From NCBI RefSeq assembly GCF_902489365.1, contig NZ_CABTZR010000039.1, forward strand, positions 1-22,080: a stretch of 22,080 nt of DNA. Direction: 5' to 3'. How positions within the stretch are numbered: position 1 is the first letter of the stretch; every line of letters begins with the position of its first letter. Below, in pieces: positions 1 through 8,288 of the stretch. Source of the DNA: an uncultured Corynebacterium sp. GTDB lineage: Bacteria > Actinomycetota > Actinomycetes > Mycobacteriales > Mycobacteriaceae. The notes under the pieces were generated by a model that saw only the letters and a program-made list of their open reading frames with translations, was not told the DNA's origin and did not search any database. The translations under genes were made by a program, and so were the position numbers.

Positions 1-1139
1 ACGAGGATAAAGAGGTTCTCGTAACCTTCCGGCGCTACGGTGGAATCGGTGGCAGAGGTTTTTGAAACATAGATCGACTCCGAGGCACCCAGCGGTCGGC
101 TCGCCTCTGGGCCGTGGTAGACGGCCCTAAAATCGGGGGTCCAGTCAGTGCTGAACAGGAGCGTATGGTGCGCTAGCTGCGGAAGAGAACCTTTCACGCC
201 CAGAAAGACTAAGACCGTGCCCAGGCCAGGGTCGCGACGAGCAAAGTAGCGTTCCGGATACGTCTGCATTTCCCGTGGAAGCAGAGCAGTTTCTGTGTGG
301 CGCAGGTCGGCGGCGGAGACGATGGCATCGGCGGGGATTCTGCGGCCGTCGTCCAGCGTGATGCCCGTCGCGCGCCCGTGTGCATGGTTGATCGCTACCA
401 CCGCTGTGCCTAGCTCGAAGGTGGCGCCGGCTGCTTGCCGCGCGATGGCGTCGACAACGGCCGCGAAGCCTCCTAAGGGATAGCGCACGCCCTCCACCAA
501 GTCGGTATGGCTCATGAGGGAATACAGCGCTGGTGCCGCCTTCGGTTCCGTGGACAGGAACACCGCCGGGTAGGTCAGAATCTGTCGCAGCCGGTAATCC
601 TGAAATCTCGCTGCCACCAGACCATCGAGCGAGCGCGTCAACAGCATCGCGAGCGTTCCCAGCCGCGTGAGCACCTCCCGTGTCAGCAGCTCAGTAGGGC
701 GCGAAAACGTGGTGTACAAAAAGCTGCTCAGCGCCACAGCGTAGACGTCGGAGGAGCGCGCCAAATACGCCCGTACGCGCTCACCCGCGCCCGGCTCTAG
801 GGAGTCAAAGAGACGGGCTACCTCGTCTACGCCGGTTTCCACGTCAAGAAACTCGCCGTCCTCGTTGTAGACCCGGTACGCCGGGGAGAGGTCCACTAGG
901 TCCAGCTCGCGCTCGGTACTGGTGCCGCAGGCGCGGAAAAACTCATCGAAGGCCTCCGGCATGAGGTACCACGAGGGGCCGGTATCGAAACGGAAGCCAT
1001 CCACGGCCAAGGTTCCCGCGCGTCCACCAACGCTGCGTTGCTTGTCGACGACCGTCACCCGCATCCCTTCCCGCAACAGCAAGGAAGCGGTGGCTAGGCC
1101 TGCAATACCAGCGCCGATGACAACAACATGTTTGCTCAT
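1..1139 (-). CDS. crtI: Phytoene desaturase CrtI (C-terminus beyond window edge)
   Basis: FAD-dependent desaturase that introduces double bonds into phytoene to make lycopene-type carotenoids, a membrane-associated reaction. Reading the minus strand from ATG at 1139 gives an open frame of 379 codons to the left edge with no stop; the family is usually about 500-550 residues, so roughly the last quarter is missing. Visible motifs are the Rossmann FAD-binding GAGIAG (residues 9-14), the GGRAG turn (38-42), DTGPSWYLMP (52-61), typical of CrtI, and YPLGGF (220-225). It starts five bases after the crtB stop, and the AAAGG at the end of crtB can serve as ribosome binding site, so the two genes are an operon. 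Identification as a carotenoid desaturase is firm; whether it performs three or four desaturation steps cannot be read from sequence. Confidence 0.93.
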   Translation of the reverse strand, partial: MSKHVVVIGAGIAGLATASLLLREGMRVTVVDKQRSVGGRAGTLAVDGFRFDTGPSWYLMPEAFDEFFRACGTSTERELDLVDLSPAYRVYNEDGEFLDVETGVDEVARLFDSLEPGAGERVRAYLARSSDVYAVALSSFLYTTFSRPTELLTREVLTRLGTLAMLLTRSLDGLVAARFQDYRLRQILTYPAVFLSTEPKAAPALYSLMSHTDLVEGVRYPLGGFAAVVDAIARQAAGATFELGTAVVAINHAHGRATGITLDDGRRIPADAIVSAADLRHTETALLPREMQTYPERYFARRDPGLGTVLVFLGVKGSLPQLAHHTLLFSTDWTPDFRAVYHGPEASRPLGASESIYVSKTSATDSTVAPEGYENLFIL

Positions 1140-1144
1140 GTTCT

Positions 1145-2002
1145 TTAACCTTTATTTCGTGCCGCGTGCGCTGCAGCGCGGCTGATGAGGACAGCTTTCC
1201 GCGCAGCGGGGACACTGACGCGGGTAGTCATAATCTCGTGCGCAGGAGTGGCTTCGAGGACATCCGTAAGCTCCGTGAAAAGAGCCGCCGCTGCGGCTAC
1301 CCCCACCCTGGAGCCAAGGGGAAGCAGGTCCATGGCCGTGCGGGCATGGGCTAAGTCTTCGCGGATATCAGAAATGATCGCGGCCTTCGTTTCCTCATCG
1401 AGTTTGTCTGGCTCACGCAGCGTAGGAAAATAAGCGCGGCCCAGCTCAGTAGAGTCTTCGTGCAGGTCCCGCAAAAAGTTGATCTTCTGAAACGCGGCAC
1501 CCAGGCGCTCCGCTCCTTCTTCGACGCCATCAGGCCGAGGTGCACCGGCATAAAAAGTATCCAGGCATAGCAGCCCAATGACTTCTGCAGAGCCCCGAAC
1601 ATAGGTCTTAAAAGACTCCGCTGTGTGGGAGGTGCGCGTGAGGTCACAACGCATGGAGGCAAAGAACTCTGCAATGTGTTCGTCCTGGAACCCGCAGCGC
1701 CGCGCGGAGAGCGCGTAGGCGTGCACGACCGGGTCGGCGTGAAAACGTTGGGAGGGGGCGGCGCGGACGGTGGTTTCGTAGGCGTCGAGAAGCACGGCGG
1801 CGTCTTGGGGAACAAGTCCCGCGTCGACGATCTCATCGGCCGTGCGCACCATGGCGTATAAGTTACGGATATCCACGCGCACCCTGGGGGAGAGAAGCCG
1901 TGTGGCCAGGGAAAAACTGGTGGAGTAGTGGCGCATGACCTGAGCCGCGGCTGCTACGGCACAACGGTCGTAATGCTCTAGAGCGGAAAGGGATGCGCGC
2001 AT
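1145..2002 (-). CDS. crtB: Phytoene synthase CrtB
   Basis: Condenses two geranylgeranyl diphosphates to phytoene, the first committed step of C40 carotenoid synthesis. The 285-residue product carries the two squalene/phytoene synthase signatures: the first Asp-rich region YAMVRTADEIVD (residues 49-60) and the second around FLRDLHEDSTELGRAYFP (176-193), where the aspartates bind the Mg-diphosphate. The frame is open back to a GTG at 2023, but I chose ATG 2002 because a -10 box (TAAAAT on the minus strand) ends seven bases upstream, which fits a leaderless transcript, and the longer start would lie inside the promoter. It is followed by crtI. No GGPP synthase (crtE) is seen in the window, so the substrate must come from elsewhere. 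Confidence 0.93.
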   Translation of the reverse strand: MRASLSALEHYDRCAVAAAAQVMRHYSTSFSLATRLLSPRVRVDIRNLYAMVRTADEIVDAGLVPQDAAVLLDAYETTVRAAPSQRFHADPVVHAYALSARRCGFQDEHIAEFFASMRCDLTRTSHTAESFKTYVRGSAEVIGLLCLDTFYAGAPRPDGVEEGAERLGAAFQKINFLRDLHEDSTELGRAYFPTLREPDKLDEETKAAIISDIREDLAHARTAMDLLPLGSRVGVAAAAALFTELTDVLEATPAHEIMTTRVSVPAARKAVLISRAAAHAARNKG

Positions 2003-2009
2003 GGAGCAT

Positions 2010-2015
2010 ATTTTA
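2010..2015 (-). promoter_or_regulatory. -10 box of leaderless crtB promoter
   Basis: The minus strand reads TAAAAT, then seven bases, then the crtB ATG. There is no Shine-Dalgarno sequence in the gap, so transcription probably begins at or next to the start codon. No convincing -35 is visible. Confidence 0.55.
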
Positions 2016-2048
2016 GACCACACGCGTCACATAACTTACCCAGGGCAA

Positions 2049-2077
2049 GATAGGGTAGTGACGTTACTTTCCCTATC
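2049..2077. promoter_or_regulatory. Inverted repeat between crtB and the ABC exporter
   Basis: Perfect 7-base arms GATAGGG (2049-2055) and CCCTATC (2071-2077) flank a 15-base spacer, which itself contains the near-palindrome AGTGACGTTACT (2057-2068). The left arm overlaps TAGGGT (2051-2056), a candidate -10 for the plus-strand ABC operon. This is the usual layout of a repressor operator, but the protein that would bind is not in the window. It might also affect crtB, whose -10 lies about 35 bases away. Confidence 0.45.
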
Positions 2078-2095
2078 TATAAGGAGAACACGTCC

Positions 2096-2836
2096 ATGAC
2101 CACCCCAACGACGACTGTCGCGGCACGCGCCGTCGACCTGTTCAAACAATATGGCCAGGGAGATACCGCAGTCACCGCGTTGGACCACGTCGACGTTGAG
2201 TTCGCGCGCAACACCTTCACCGCCATCATGGGCCCGTCGGGCTCCGGCAAATCCACCCTCATGCACACCATGGCGGGCCTCGATTCGGCGACGTCCGGCT
2301 CGGCCTTCATCGGCGACACTGATATGTCGCAGCTCAGCGACAAAGACATTACCGCCCTGCGCCGCGACCGCCTGGGTTTCATCTTTCAGTCCTTTAACCT
2401 GGTGCCCACGTTGACCGCGGCAGAGAACATCACGCTGCCTACCGATATCGCTGGGAACAAGGTTGATAAGGCGTGGTTTGATGAGGTCACCACGCGCCTT
2501 GGCTTGTCCCACCGCCTGAACCACCGCCCGGCCGAGCTCTCCGGTGGCCAGCAGCAGCGCGTGGCCTGCGCGCGTGCCTTGGTTTCGCGCCCCGAGATCA
2601 TCTTCGGTGACGAGCCCACCGGCAACCTGGATTCGAACTCCTCCGCCGAGGTGCTCGATATTTTGCGGACCGCCGTGGACAAGGACGGCCAGACCGTGGT
2701 CATCGTCACGCACGACGCCAAGGCCGCCTCCTACGCCGACCGCGTGGTCTTCCTCGCCGATGGCCGCCTGGTTAATGAGCTCATGAACCCGACCATGGAG
2801 TCCATCCACGCCGTGATGGCAGAAATCGAGGGCTAG
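2096..2836 (+). CDS. ABC transporter ATP-binding protein, MacB/LolD/FtsE type
   Basis: Cytoplasmic ATPase subunit of an ABC exporter-like complex. The 246 residues contain every catalytic element: Walker A GPSGSGKS (46-53), Q-loop Gln98, signature LSGGQQQR (148-155), Walker B IIFGDEP (168-174) and the switch His206. The GNLDS D-loop following Walker B is typical of the LolD/MacB/FtsE subfamily. The start is supported by AAGGAG at 2081-2086, nine bases before the ATG. It lies three bases upstream of the FtsX-type permease gene, so the two are almost certainly translated together. Substrates of this family include lipoproteins, peptides, lipids and cell-wall signals; nothing here decides among them. 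Its position divergent from carotenoid genes is suggestive but not proof of a link. Confidence 0.9.
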   Translation: MTTPTTTVAARAVDLFKQYGQGDTAVTALDHVDVEFARNTFTAIMGPSGSGKSTLMHTMAGLDSATSGSAFIGDTDMSQLSDKDITALRRDRLGFIFQSFNLVPTLTAAENITLPTDIAGNKVDKAWFDEVTTRLGLSHRLNHRPAELSGGQQQRVACARALVSRPEIIFGDEPTGNLDSNSSAEVLDILRTAVDKDGQTVVIVTHDAKAASYADRVVFLADGRLVNELMNPTMESIHAVMAEIEG

Positions 2837-2839
2837 AGC

Positions 2840-5386
2840 ATGGCCACAAAGAACACCATGCGCACGGTCTCCGTGCGCAATATTCTCGCGCACAAGCTGC
2901 GCCTTGCCCTGACCCTGCTGGCGGTGGTCCTCGGCACCGCCTTCATCTCTGGGTCCTTCATGTTCACCAAATCTTTGTCGAACACCTTCGACTCTGCGGT
3001 ATCGACCGCATTTACTGGTGTGGATGCGGCCGTGAGCCAGAAGGAAAACGGCCCGAAGCTGGATCAGAAGATGCGCGATGACATCGCCGCCGACCCCGAC
3101 GTGCGCGCGGTGAACATGCAAAGCAGCCAGACGGTCGTGGTGGCCAACGAAGACGCCGAGGCGTTCCAGACCGGCGGGGGCACATCCAGCGTGCAGCCCT
3201 TCTACCCGGGAGAGCAATCCGTAGGTGAGCCTGCCACGCTTGTCGACGGCTCCGAGCCCCACGGGACCGGCGAAGTCCTCATCAACGACTCCGCCGCCGA
3301 GAAGTTCGGCATCCACGTCGGCGACACCCTCCTCGTTGTGCACCCGGACGAGCGCGATGAGGTGAAGGTCGTGGGCGTCGTCAAGCCTGTGGTGGACCAG
3401 GGCCCCAGTCTGACGTTGCTCATGGAGCACGAGGCCTTCGTTGAGCGCTATGGAGACTCTTCCCAGCTGAAGGTCGCTGCGGCCGACGGCGTCGATGCCG
3501 ATGCACTCGTGGAGCACCTCAACAACACCTTCGAGGTCGAGGCGGAATCCGGCCAGAAGCTGGCCGATGAGCTGTCGGATCAGATTTCCTCTGCCCTGAA
3601 ATTCGTCAACTACTTCCTCATCGCCTTTGGCCTCATCGCGCTGCTGGTGGGCACGTTCATCATCGCGAATACCTTCTCCATGATCGTGGCCCAGCGCACC
3701 AAGGAGTTTGCGCTGCTGCGCGCTCTCGGCGCCTCCCGCGGCCAGATCACGCGCTCGGTGGTGACAGAAGCCTTCATCGTGGGCCTCGTCGGCTCTGCCG
3801 TGGGTGTGGTGGCAGGTATGGGCCTGGTGGCGATCATCAAGGCAGTTTTTGAAGCCAAAGACATGCCCATGGGCGGCGGTCTGGGCCTGAGCGTCAGTGC
3901 AGTAGTCGTGCCGCTGCTCTTGGGTGCGGTGGTCACCATCGTGTCCGCGTGGGCGCCGGCGCGCCGCGCGGGTGCGGTAAAGCCGGTGGAAGCCATGCGC
4001 ACCACCGAGTCGGCGGCTGGCTCTTCGCTCCTCGTGCGCAGCGTGCTGGGTGGGCTGTTGCTCGTCGCGGGCATTATCTTCGCGGTCCTCGGCGTGCTTA
4101 TCGACGCCTCCACGGGCATCCGCGCCTCCCTCGTGGGGCTGGGCGCACTCAATCTGATCCTTGGATTCTTCCTGGCTGGACCGGCCATCTCCCTGCCCAT
4201 CGTTCCGGCGATTGGCCGCGTGGTTGGTGCACCGTTTGGTGCGGTGGGCAAATTGGCGTCGACGAACTCGGCGCGCAACCCGCGCCGTACGGCCGCCACC
4301 GCCTTCGCCCTCATGTTGGGTGTGGCGCTGGTGACCTCGATCGGAATGCTTGGCGCGACGATGAAAACTTCTGTCGCGGATGCCGTGGAGCAGGACGCCC
4401 GCGCGGACTTCCTGCTGTCGGGTCCGACATCGGGCAACTTCCCGACGCCGAATGAGACGGCGCAGCGCGCCCGCGATACCGAGGGCGCCGGGCAGGTCGT
4501 GGCGATGAGTACCGCGCCGTTGCAGGTCGATGGTCAGGCCTCCATGAACTACAGCCCGGAGATGGCGATCAGCCAGGTGGTCGACGGCAACGCCGATGAC
4601 ATCCTTAACCTCACTCTGGTGGAAGGATCGCTGAAGACGGGCGAGGAGCCGGGCTTCATCGCCGAAGCCGACCTGGCTGCAGAGCAGGGCTGGGTGGTCG
4701 GCCAGAGCTATGAGCTGGCGGGGCCGGATCCGTCTCGCACCACGCAGGTGAAGCTCCTCGGCACGTATGAGCCCTTCCAGATGCTCTCGCGCTTAGCTGT
4801 CTCCGCCTCCGCGGCAACGGAGGTCGTCGACCCGACTAGCCTCAACGTCATGGTGGTCTCCGTGAACGCGGAGGAAGGCTATGACAAGGAAAAGCTGCGC
4901 GCCAACCTGGAGGAGTCCGTCAAGGACCTCGTCGTGGTGCAGGTGCGCACTGGCGAGGAATACGCAGGCGAGGCCGCCGGCATGATTGACCAGATGCTCA
5001 CCATCCTCTACGCGCTGCTGGCGTTGGCTGTGGTCATCGCGATCCTGGGCATCGTCAATACCCTCACCTTGGGCGTGATTGAACGACGCCAGGAGATCGG
5101 TATGCTGCGCGCGGTGGGCACCCAGCGCCGCCAAATTCGCACGATGATCACGGTGGAGTCGGTACAGATTGCGCTCTTCGGTGCTCTCATGGGCATCCTC
5201 ATGGGGCTGGGGATGGGCTGGTCCTTCATCTCCGTGCTTGCGGACGAAGGCCTCGACTCCACGACGGTGCCGTGGATGATGCTCGTCGTCATGCTCGTCG
5301 GCTCCGGCATCGTCGGTGTGCTGGCCGCCCTGTGGCCGGCCCACCGCGCGGCGAAGACTCCGCCGTTGGACGCCATCGCTGACTAA
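2840..5386 (+). CDS. ABC transporter permease with two FtsX domains
   Basis: Integral membrane partner of the preceding ATPase. The 848 residues form two tandem FtsX/MacB units: TM1 near residues 20-40, an extracytoplasmic domain to about 245, three helices around 253-375, two linking helices around 397-455, then a second unit with TM near 485-505, another external domain and three final helices from about 710 to the end. Each unit has the characteristic cytoplasmic turn, RTKEFALLRALGASRGQI in the first and RRQEIGMLRAVGTQRRQI in the second, which contacts the ATPase. This fused 10-helix form is common in Actinobacteria and works with a homodimeric ATPase. The protein likely senses or moves an envelope substrate (mechanotransmission as in MacB) rather than importing. 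Substrate unknown. Confidence 0.88.
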   Translation: MATKNTMRTVSVRNILAHKLRLALTLLAVVLGTAFISGSFMFTKSLSNTFDSAVSTAFTGVDAAVSQKENGPKLDQKMRDDIAADPDVRAVNMQSSQTVVVANEDAEAFQTGGGTSSVQPFYPGEQSVGEPATLVDGSEPHGTGEVLINDSAAEKFGIHVGDTLLVVHPDERDEVKVVGVVKPVVDQGPSLTLLMEHEAFVERYGDSSQLKVAAADGVDADALVEHLNNTFEVEAESGQKLADELSDQISSALKFVNYFLIAFGLIALLVGTFIIANTFSMIVAQRTKEFALLRALGASRGQITRSVVTEAFIVGLVGSAVGVVAGMGLVAIIKAVFEAKDMPMGGGLGLSVSAVVVPLLLGAVVTIVSAWAPARRAGAVKPVEAMRTTESAAGSSLLVRSVLGGLLLVAGIIFAVLGVLIDASTGIRASLVGLGALNLILGFFLAGPAISLPIVPAIGRVVGAPFGAVGKLASTNSARNPRRTAATAFALMLGVALVTSIGMLGATMKTSVADAVEQDARADFLLSGPTSGNFPTPNETAQRARDTEGAGQVVAMSTAPLQVDGQASMNYSPEMAISQVVDGNADDILNLTLVEGSLKTGEEPGFIAEADLAAEQGWVVGQSYELAGPDPSRTTQVKLLGTYEPFQMLSRLAVSASAATEVVDPTSLNVMVVSVNAEEGYDKEKLRANLEESVKDLVVVQVRTGEEYAGEAAGMIDQMLTILYALLALAVVIAILGIVNTLTLGVIERRQEIGMLRAVGTQRRQIRTMITVESVQIALFGALMGILMGLGMGWSFISVLADEGLDSTTVPWMMLVVMLVGSGIVGVLAALWPAHRAAKTPPLDAIAD

Positions 5387-5412
5387 CACTCCGCGCGCTT
5401 GGGCGTGGAGTG
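5387..5412. terminator. Hairpin between convergent ABC permease and crcB
   Basis: A 10-base-pair stem (5387-5396 with 5403-5412, one G-T pair, 6-base loop) begins right after the permease stop and ends 11 bases before the crcB stop on the other strand. There is no T-tract on either side, so it is a weak or bidirectional transcription barrier rather than a canonical terminator. Confidence 0.5.
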
Positions 5413-5423
5413 CGGTGAGCAGG

Positions 5424-5783
5424 CTAGGCCAAAAGCGAGCCGACCCACGCCCCGCGCCACGCCAGGACGATGCCCAGGCCCACGGTCCAGAAGAGATACC
5501 GCGCCAAGCGCCACCAGCGCTTGGCCTTAATCATGTCGCCGAGCTCTTTGGCCAACGTGGACCATGTCGATAGCCCGCCCGCCACGCCGGCCGCGAGCAG
5601 GGGGAGGAAGAACTCGGGGGTGTGCGCGTGCGTGGCGTAGCCATAGGCCACGCCGGCCACCGCAGAGCCGATGAGGTTGGCGGCGAAGGTGCACGTGGGG
5701 GAGGGCAGGATGCGGGTTAACAGGTAGCGCCCGCAACCGCCCACAAAACCTCCGGCGAGCACAGCCAAGATGGAGAGCATCAT
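5424..5783 (-). CDS. crcB: CrcB/Fluc fluoride channel subunit (second of pair)
   Basis: Small membrane protein of the Fluc family, which exports fluoride ion passively as an antiparallel dimer. The 119 residues form four helices and keep the family marks GGFVGGCGRY (11-20, with the conserved Arg19), Asn36 in NLIGS, and the GG-L-ST turn at 69-73. The usual pore phenylalanines of TTFSTF are replaced: this copy reads STWSTL (72-77), with Trp74 and Leu77. Its ATG overlaps the TGA of the upstream crcB in the arrangement ATGA, so the pair is translationally coupled and should form a heterodimer, as is known for two-gene Fluc systems. A second ATG follows immediately, so the start is uncertain by one codon. 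Confidence 0.85.
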   Translation of the reverse strand: MMLSILAVLAGGFVGGCGRYLLTRILPSPTCTFAANLIGSAVAGVAYGYATHAHTPEFFLPLLAAGVAGGLSTWSTLAKELGDMIKAKRWWRLARYLFWTVGLGIVLAWRGAWVGSLLA

Positions 5784-6097
5784 GCGCGCCTCCGATCCCG
5801 GAGGCGGTCACCGACCAGGTATGCCACGGTGCAGCCCAGGACCGTTGCCAGGACATACGCCCCCGCCTGCGCCGGCCCGAAACCTGAAGTGAGATACGCA
5901 AACGCGGCAAAGCTGGTGAACCCACTCAAGAAGCCCGTGCCCCAGAATGCGGGCGGCTTGGCATAGCCCATCACAGCGCTGCCAACAACGTTGATGAGCA
6001 ACAGCGGCAGCGCGCCGCCCCCGAGAAGCGAAGAAAGGCCAAAGCGGGCCAGCGCCCCGAGCGCGGTCCCGCAGCCCACAAGAAGGATCTGTGGCAT
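5780..6097 (-). CDS. crcB: CrcB/Fluc fluoride channel subunit (first of pair)
   Basis: Partner subunit of the predicted heterodimeric fluoride channel. The 105 residues carry GTALGALARF (10-19, Arg18), Asn36 in LINVVGS, and the third-helix break GFLSGFTSFAAF (55-66), in which both pore phenylalanines (Phe63 and Phe66) are present although the flanking Ser/Thr positions differ from the usual TTFSTF. The open frame extends to 6190, but ATG 6097 is chosen because TAAGAT (6105-6110) ends seven bases upstream, a leaderless promoter; ATG 6106 would overlap that box. No fluoride riboswitch fits in the space, so fluoride-dependent control, if any, must act otherwise. Confidence 0.85.
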   Translation of the reverse strand: MPQILLVGCGTALGALARFGLSSLLGGGALPLLLINVVGSAVMGYAKPPAFWGTGFLSGFTSFAAFAYLTSGFGPAQAGAYVLATVLGCTVAYLVGDRLRDRRRA

Positions 6098-6104
6098 AGG
6101 CACC

Positions 6105-6110
6105 ATCTTA
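6105..6110 (-). promoter_or_regulatory. -10 box of leaderless crcB promoter
   Basis: Minus-strand TAAGAT followed by seven bases and the ATG at 6097. There is no Shine-Dalgarno sequence in between. It is divergent from the pgm leader. Confidence 0.5.
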
Positions 6111-6181
6111 GTTGGGATGCGAAAACGTCGTGAAGCAGGCAAGCTTAAGGTGTATCCACGTCTCCAAGGAGGAACCCCACC

Positions 6182-7798
6182 ATGGCACACGAGCGCGCCG
6201 GCCAGCTAGCCCAGTCTTCCGATCTCATCGATATCGCAGAGTTAGTCACCGCGTATTACACCCGCACCCCCGACGCCGATAACCCTGACCAGCAGGTTTC
6301 CTTCGGCACCTCCGGGCACCGCGGCTCCGCCTTGGACACCGCCTTCAACGAGGCCCACATCCTGGCCATCACCCAGGCCATCGTGGACTACCGCGCCGAG
6401 CAGGGCACCACGGGCGCCATCTTCATCGGCCGTGATACCCACGCCCTGTCCGAACCCGCCATGGTCTCTGCCCTCGAGGTCCTCCTAGCCAATGAACTGG
6501 AGGTCCGTGTAGATGACCGCGGCCGCTACACCCCGACCCCGGCCGTCTCCCACGCCATCCTGACCAACCCGGGCACCGACGGCATCGTGATTACCCCCTC
6601 CCACAACCCGCCGCGCGATGGTGGATTCAAGTACAACCCGCCGACAGGCGGCCCAGCGGATACCGATGCCACCGACTGGATTGCGGCAAGGGCCAACGAC
6701 TACCTGCGCGCCGGGCTCGACGGTGTAAAGCGCGTGCCGGTCAACGGCGTGCTCGATGAGCGCTGCGTCAAGCACAACTACCTCGACTCCTATGTGTCCG
6801 ATTTGGCCAACGTCGTGGACATGGCGGCCATCAAGGACGCCGGCGTGCGCATCGGAGCGGACCCGATGGGCGGCGCCTCGGTGGACTACTGGGCGGCAAT
6901 TGCTGAGCACTACGAGCTGAACATGACCGTGGTGAACCCCGACGTTGACGGCACCTTCCGCTTCATGACGTTGGATACCGACGGCAAGATCCGCATGGAC
7001 TGCTCCTCCCCGGATGCCATGGCTTCACTGGTGGATAACCGTTCCAAGTACGACCTGGCCACGGGCAACGACGCCGACGCGGACCGTCACGGCATTGTGA
7101 CGCCGGACGCGGGCCTGATGAACCCGAACCACTACCTCGCGGTGGCCATCGAGTACCTGTTTAGCCACCGCCCCCAGTGGGGTAACGCCGGCGTGGGCAA
7201 GACCTTGGTGTCCTCTTCCATGATCGACCGCGTCGTGGCCAGCCTGGGGCGTGAGCTCGTGGAGGTGCCGGTGGGCTTTAAGTGGTTTGTGCCGGGGCTT
7301 GTCGACGGCTCCCTCGGCTTCGGCGGCGAAGAATCCGCCGGGGCTTCCTTCCTGCGCTTCGACGGTACGGTGTGGTCCACCGACAAGGATGGCATCATCT
7401 TGGACTTGTTGGCTGCGGAGATCCTGGCAGTGACGGGTAAGACTCCGTCGCAGCGCTACGCGGAGCTGGCGGAGGACTATGGTGCGCCGGCCTATGCGCG
7501 CACCGATGCCCCGGCTACCCGCGAGCAGAAGGCCATCCTGAAGAAGCTCTCTCCGGAGCAGGTGACGGCGACGGAGCTGGCGGGCGAGGAGATCGTCGCC
7601 AAGCTCACTGAGGCGCCGGGCAACGGTGCGGTGATCGGCGGCCTCAAGGTGACGACGGAGAACGCGTGGTTTGCCGCGCGCCCGTCCGGCACGGAGGATA
7701 AGTACAAGATTTACGCCGAGAGCTTCCGTGGCGAAGAACACCTCAAGCAGGTGCAGGAAGAAGCGCAGGCGCTGGTGTCACAGGTTCTCGGAGGTTAG
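6182..7798 (+). CDS. pgm: Phosphoglucomutase (alpha-D-glucose-specific)
   Basis: Interconverts glucose-1-phosphate and glucose-6-phosphate, linking glycolysis to glycogen, trehalose and cell-wall sugar nucleotide synthesis; cytosolic. The 538-residue product matches the length of E. coli Pgm (about 546). Visible sites are the phosphoserine loop TPSHNPP (138-144, Ser140), the Mg-binding loop with Asp297, Asp299 and Asp301 followed by Arg302, the sugar-binding GGEESAG (381-387), and a C-terminal phosphate-binding RPSGTED. A strong ribosome site AAGGAGG lies just before the ATG. TPSHNPPRDGG is the bacterial alpha-PGM form rather than phosphomannomutase. A possible -10, TAAGGT, lies at 6146-6151. 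The gene is transcribed away from crcB and ends 23 bases before the MauE-like gene. Confidence 0.95.
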   Translation: MAHERAGQLAQSSDLIDIAELVTAYYTRTPDADNPDQQVSFGTSGHRGSALDTAFNEAHILAITQAIVDYRAEQGTTGAIFIGRDTHALSEPAMVSALEVLLANELEVRVDDRGRYTPTPAVSHAILTNPGTDGIVITPSHNPPRDGGFKYNPPTGGPADTDATDWIAARANDYLRAGLDGVKRVPVNGVLDERCVKHNYLDSYVSDLANVVDMAAIKDAGVRIGADPMGGASVDYWAAIAEHYELNMTVVNPDVDGTFRFMTLDTDGKIRMDCSSPDAMASLVDNRSKYDLATGNDADADRHGIVTPDAGLMNPNHYLAVAIEYLFSHRPQWGNAGVGKTLVSSSMIDRVVASLGRELVEVPVGFKWFVPGLVDGSLGFGGEESAGASFLRFDGTVWSTDKDGIILDLLAAEILAVTGKTPSQRYAELAEDYGAPAYARTDAPATREQKAILKKLSPEQVTATELAGEEIVAKLTEAPGNGAVIGGLKVTTENAWFAARPSGTEDKYKIYAESFRGEEHLKQVQEEAQALVSQVLGG

Positions 7799-7807
7799 TT
7801 CTGCGGC

Positions 7808-7813
7808 TAGGCT
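7808..7813 (+). promoter_or_regulatory. -10 box (TAGGCT) before first MauE-like gene
   Basis: TAGGCT ends eight bases before the ATG at 7822, with no ribosome binding site in between. This indicates a leaderless transcript starting independently of pgm. The same hexamer precedes the next two genes. Confidence 0.5.
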
Positions 7814-7821
7814 AGTGGTTT

Positions 7822-8283
7822 ATGACATCTCCACAATCCATATCGGTGGCTGACCTCATCAGCGCGCTCGCGCGCTGGGGAATGGCCGCCGTGTGGCTTA
7901 TCGCCGGCATACAGAAGCTGGATGCCCGGATGGAGATGACCCAGGCCATCGAGGCCTATGGCATCTTTACCCCGGAGTGGTCCGGATACTTGGCCTACCT
8001 CATCGGGCCCCTGGAACTCATGGGTGGGGTGCTGCTGTTGTTGGGGCTGTTCTTGAGGGAGGCGTCGGCAGTCGCTGCAGTGGTCTTGGTCCTGTTCATG
8101 GTGGGCATCGCGCAGGCGTGGGCGCGGGGGCTCGTCATCGATTGCGGGTGTTTTGGCTACGACCCCGCCGACGTAAGTCAGGGCATGAACTACGCACTGA
8201 CGCTGCTTCGCGACGCTTTCTTCCTCGCCCTCACCGTCTGGACCATCCGGCGCCCCTACCGCCGCTATGCTCTCCATCCGTAG
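7822..8283 (+). CDS. MauE/DoxX-like four-helix membrane protein, copy 1
   Basis: A 153-residue integral membrane protein with about four helices (near residues 11-33, 56-78, 82-103 and 124-142). It belongs to the MauE/DoxX family; the marks are GIQKL (29-33) after the first helix, FTPEWSGYLAYLIGPLE (49-65), and IDCGCFG (106-112) with a Cys-x-Cys pair (Cys108, Cys110) at a helix end. MauE is needed for disulfide formation in methylamine dehydrogenase, and relatives are often found with thioredoxin-fold proteins. The next gene is a clear paralogue and the one after that a DsbA-like protein, so a role in extracytoplasmic thiol oxidation or quinone-linked electron transfer is plausible. That function is inference; the membrane topology and family are visible. 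Confidence 0.8.
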   Translation: MTSPQSISVADLISALARWGMAAVWLIAGIQKLDARMEMTQAIEAYGIFTPEWSGYLAYLIGPLELMGGVLLLLGLFLREASAVAAVVLVLFMVGIAQAWARGLVIDCGCFGYDPADVSQGMNYALTLLRDAFFLALTVWTIRRPYRRYALHP

Positions 8284-8288
8284 ATTGT

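Noticed and set aside
2036..3517. A 493-codon open frame antisense to the ABC ATPase and permease
   Set aside because: It mirrors the codon periodicity of the two well-supported genes on the plus strand, shows no recognisable motif, and high-GC genes often yield such shadows.
6098..6181. Fluoride riboswitch for the crcB pair
   Set aside because: The predicted transcript is leaderless and the gap is shared with the pgm promoter; no pseudoknot-like aptamer pattern is visible.
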